The notes under the pieces: generated by a model
What the model saw: the letters and a program-made list of their open reading frames with translations, nothing else
The model's database searches: none
Told to the model about the DNA's origin: nothing
Shown: positions 60,546 to 64,000 of the stretch, in pieces
Layout of the letters: every line of letters starts with the position of its first letter
How positions within the stretch are numbered: the stretch's first letter is position 1
Assembly (NCBI GenBank): GCA_017654935.2
Contig: CM065699.1
Span: 49,576,372 to 49,640,371, forward strand
Direction of reading: 5' to 3'
Length of the DNA: 64,000 nt
From: Phymorhynchus buccinoides
Lineage: Eukaryota; Mollusca; Gastropoda; Neogastropoda; Raphitomidae
Program-made: the position numbers and the translations under genes

Positions 60546-62870
60546 GCTATTCTATCACGAGGGCTCGCTAGGGAGCCCCTAATTTGTGGGTCTATGAAGC
60601 AGCTACATTCTAAAGCGGTATTCCGTAAAAGAATGGATGCCCTAGGTTAAAAAATATTTTTAGGCATTTACAATGGCCACTGGGACTCCTCTTGTCCAGC
60701 TGGCTAGGCTCTTTATACTGTAAGTGAAGGAGTCGGCTCTGGACTGAGCGTTTGATTTGCGGGAGCGATTGGCGTGCGCATGGCGCCTGATATTTTTTTT
60801 ACTATAATAGGCGCACGCCTTGTATTAAAGCGAGTGACTGCACCGGCCCAAATATTTAGGCCCAAAAATCTCAGGATTTTGTCTGTACTATATTTTTCTT
60901 ACTATTTCATCAGTCACATTATAAGGCGTGCTAGGGGTCTGTAGTCTTGGGAAAAATGAGCGACAACTTTAGAATGACGCACTGAGTTCTTTTGTCATGT
61001 CTGTCTACTCAAACATAAACGAGGTGAGTCAGGCTCTGCTAATTAAAGCTACAACGTAAACTCCTGTTTGTCTGGGTCGGTGCTAACCTCTTGTTAGGGC
61101 AGGATGCATTCAGGCAAACACACCTTTTGAAATTACTCCGTAACTAAAAAAAAAAAAAACAAAAAAAAAAAAGGGGAATGCAAAAATAGGCTTCAGTGGG
61201 CGTTCGGGGTACGTAATAATAAAACGGTAAGCAATAACCCAGAATTCGCTAGAGAGCGTTTGGGAGGCGGTAGTCTTGGGATTCGCACGTGGGCCGCTAT
61301 GGGCGCTTCCATGTTTTGTTTCGCATCAGCGTGGGCAGGGCAGCCACTGAGCGCTTCCAGGCCTTCTCCTCCCCCCCGCCCCCCTCCCCCCCCGCCTCCC
61401 CACCCCTCCACCCCAGGGGGGGGGGCAGGAGAGACGCGCCCTGTACTTCATTGGCTTCTAGGCGATGGTTTGATGATGAGTGGGTAATTAGTGACTGACT
61501 TCGGCGCATTTTCATGATTGGTGGAATTTATTTTTCCATTGGCTGAGGATAGCGATATACGTTCATATTTTTGTGAAATTTAGGACTTATGAAGTCGCAA
61601 AGTGATGAGTTAAGCTGGGATGTGGTCTGACCGCGTATTTCCATTTCAGTTCGTCTCTCTGTGGATTCAGCGCAGTCTGGTGCTAAAAGTACGGCAGTAC
61701 TCTGCCCTAGTGAATGCTAGTTTTGCGACTACACTTGTTGGGGCATTTTGATCCTTTTTTTGTTTTTGTGGAGTGCATGCAGGTGCCCCCTTAACATCTT
61801 GAAAATTAAGTTTAGGCTAAATAAGACAAGAAGCTTCTCGGCTAACACGGGGGGGGGGGAGTGTATTCTAATCCAAAACAAGGCAACAGTCTAAAATCTG
61901 GTCTAGGGGTATATTATATATTTATTGATTTTTGGTCTGACGCTACCTCGGTGCTAACCCCCTTTTGTATCAGGAGTGTACGTCCGGGCCTGGGGTCTTA
62001 GGTTTCAGATAGTGACAGTCTGAGATGCAATATATTGTCAAGGCCTAATATCTAGTGAGTGGGGGTGGGGGGGGGGGGGGGGGGGGTTGACACACATTAT
62101 ATTCAGAAGCCCTTCATATTGAATACCTCATTGTGTTGCTACGCGTGGCAGTATTGTGGCGACGTAGGATAAGGCCACATTGACATCCTGTGATTCAAAA
62201 ATTTCAAACTCACAGGAGTCAGCGTTTTCTTCTAGGATCGAGACGTGTCGCGTCGCCGCATGAAGAAAAACAAGAAGAAAAACTGTAGGTGGGCGCGCAA
62301 AGGGGTCTCAAGAAACACTTTAAAAAACGTTTTGGCGGGGAATAAAGAAGAATATTTACATAGGTTGCTTGTCTGATTGGTATCAAAAATTATTATATTT
62401 TAACAAATAATACCTTTTAGCGTACTAATCAACAACAACAAATTGTATTCACCGCTCTTACTAGTTCCGGATAGTTTGCCGCTTGGCTCGTTGTGTTGGC
62501 ATAGAGGCAATAAGGGCGTTCGACGCAGAACTATGCGGGCAAGACGAAGGGTGTTTCTCTAGACCGTTTTTGCTGATTTGAGGCGAGCGGCATCGTAACA
62601 TGTTTAGCCCTTGGGAAACATGGGGGGGGGGGCGAATGGGGGGGGTAGAAAAAAGAAACTGGGAAAAGACGGCCGCAGGTTCTCACTGTAGCATTCCTCT
62701 TCTTGCTATCATCTATTTTCCAAGTTAGGCATGCGAACAGTTTCCTGCCCTATGGAGTGAGGTGCAGATTGCGTCATGGCTTCGTTATGGCGCCGTGAAT
62801 CTTAAGTTGAAAATTACCTAGGCGCAGTGCTTATGTCCTCTTCGTCTTGAATAAAATCTTTATATATCTT

Positions 62871-62903
<33 letters not shown>

Positions 62904-63646
62904 TAGTAAAAAATGGCTAGGAGAATGAGACGCAGTTAAGGGGCTATGATCCATATAGTAAGAATGACTAGTTAAGCGAACGGGAAGTAAGGCAGTAGTG
63001 CATAACAAGAGTGAGGCTAGATTAAGGGAAGATTACAAGCACCGTAGAGCTTCCAGAAGGTGGGGGATCTATTGTGCCAAAAGACCCCCCAGCGGTATCC
63101 CCACCTGACACACACACACACCACACACACACACACACAAAACACACACTGGAGCTAGTTTGACTTGTACGTTATGTGGTATTTTTATCTACAAGTAGTG
63201 GGACATTATTACTGGGGACGTGTTTCCGTCGTGTTTACAGATACGAGAAAGAGCCAGTGCTGTTGACGTTTAATTCCAACTACACCCTCTTTCAAGAGCC
63301 GCCGCTCTTCTCTGTGTCTGCAACAAAGTGAAGTGGGTGATGATGATGTCATTCTTCTTCGTTTGTTCTCCTCACACATTAGTGAAGGAAGGATTTTTTA
63401 GTTTTTTGATTTTGGGGGGGAGGGTTTTCAGGTTTTGTGTGTGTTGTAGGTCAATTGTGTTTTGGACCATAAAATTGATATTTTAGTTTTGTCACGGTGG
63501 AGCAAAATTCCTTGTTCATACACAGGAAAACCGAAGAGTTATCTTGACTAGTTTTATTTTATCATTTATGTGAAGTTGGCACATCCAAATCATTGCACAA
63601 AGCGGGAATAGAAGATACAAATTGCTCTTGGTTTCTAGGACTTGAT

Positions 63647-63997
63647 TTAGAAACCAATTAAAATAAACAAAGAACATTTCCAAAATGTCTTCCCATGGTC
63701 TAGGATACTCCGGTAGCAAAATAAAAATAGACATAAATATGCAGTAAATAGACGATTGTTAATTTTTGGGGGGTGTTCTGATATTTTTTGGCTTTGCTCA
63801 AAACATTCTGAATGAATTAATGTAGGTTTTTTCCCATGAACTATCGCATTAGTGCTGGTTTTTTTTTCAGGCAAAAGAAAGTGCGGATTGAACCACGAGC
63901 CGTCTGCAGTTGAAAATGGTCGGGGTGTGATGAAGGCGCCGGCGTCATGGATCGCCTGGTAGATCAGTGGGTTTCGTCCTCGGCTATCATCATGCAA
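63647..63997 (-). other. Open reading frame of unknown status at the window edge
   Basis: The minus-strand frame includes NPLIYQAIHDAGAFITPRPF and DGSWFNPHFLLPEKK, with protein-like composition for about 60 codons, then AT-rich filler. On the plus strand a TTTTTTTTCAG acceptor precedes the same block. It may be a transposon fragment; no family was recognised. Confidence 0.2.
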
Positions 63998-64000
63998 ATG

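Larger units (their letters stand above)
57500..64000. other. Low-quality sequence upstream of VPS35, no recognised gene
   Basis: Known repeats appear here with many extra bases (60345-60545 against the clean MITE at 28413-28592; 59740-59870 against 28260-28380). There are many long G and A runs (58059, 60264, 61848, 62067, 62621, 62877). Reading frames cannot be trusted. A family 22000-22260 repeat is recognisable at 62900-63110. Confidence 0.6.

Overview
The window is nuclear DNA from an intron-rich, repeat-laden animal, most likely a marine mollusc (gastropod-like). That placement is an inference from gene and repeat style; no search was run. Three contigs are joined by two 500-N placeholder gaps (7963-8462 and 27591-28090). 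The one host gene recognised with confidence is VPS35, the alpha-solenoid scaffold of the retromer trimer VPS26-VPS35-VPS29, which recycles cargo from endosomes.

Layout. 1-7962: the RNase H/CCHC end of a non-LTR retrotransposon ORF2, GACCTT-rich repeats, MITEs, and on the minus strand the last coding exon of an unrecognised gene. 8463-27590: a plus-strand copy of VPS35 exons 3-10, then a decayed DIRS-like retrotransposon running to the gap. 28091-64000: minus-strand VPS35 from a candidate exon 1 (54358) to exon 12 (35744), plus repeated fragments of exon 13 (29829-30122). Exons 1-12 total 1527 nt, 509 codons in one open frame, about two thirds of the usual protein of nearly 800 residues. The 3' third was not found. 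57.5-64 kb has no recognised gene and looks poorly polished.

The VPS35 copies form a large inverted repeat: 8463-23111 (+) against 38942-53269 (-). All eight shared exons have identical lengths and splice phases. The arms differ by SNPs, by array copy number, and by at least three cleanly filled or empty transposon sites, in both directions. Homology starts exactly at the edge of a gap, so an uncollapsed second haplotype scaffolded in reverse is more likely than a real palindrome.

The most unusual biology is inside VPS35. At exons 2, 5, 6, 10, 11 and 13 the 3' end of the exon together with its 5' splice site has been copied into the downstream intron, once or as a tandem array of up to about 12 units. 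The exon 6 units also carry the terminus of a TTAA-flanked MITE that sits at the far end of the array. Exon 4 is followed 12 bp past its donor by about 42 copies of a 32-bp minisatellite. This recurring exon-end plus donor duplication is the main candidate for something undescribed.
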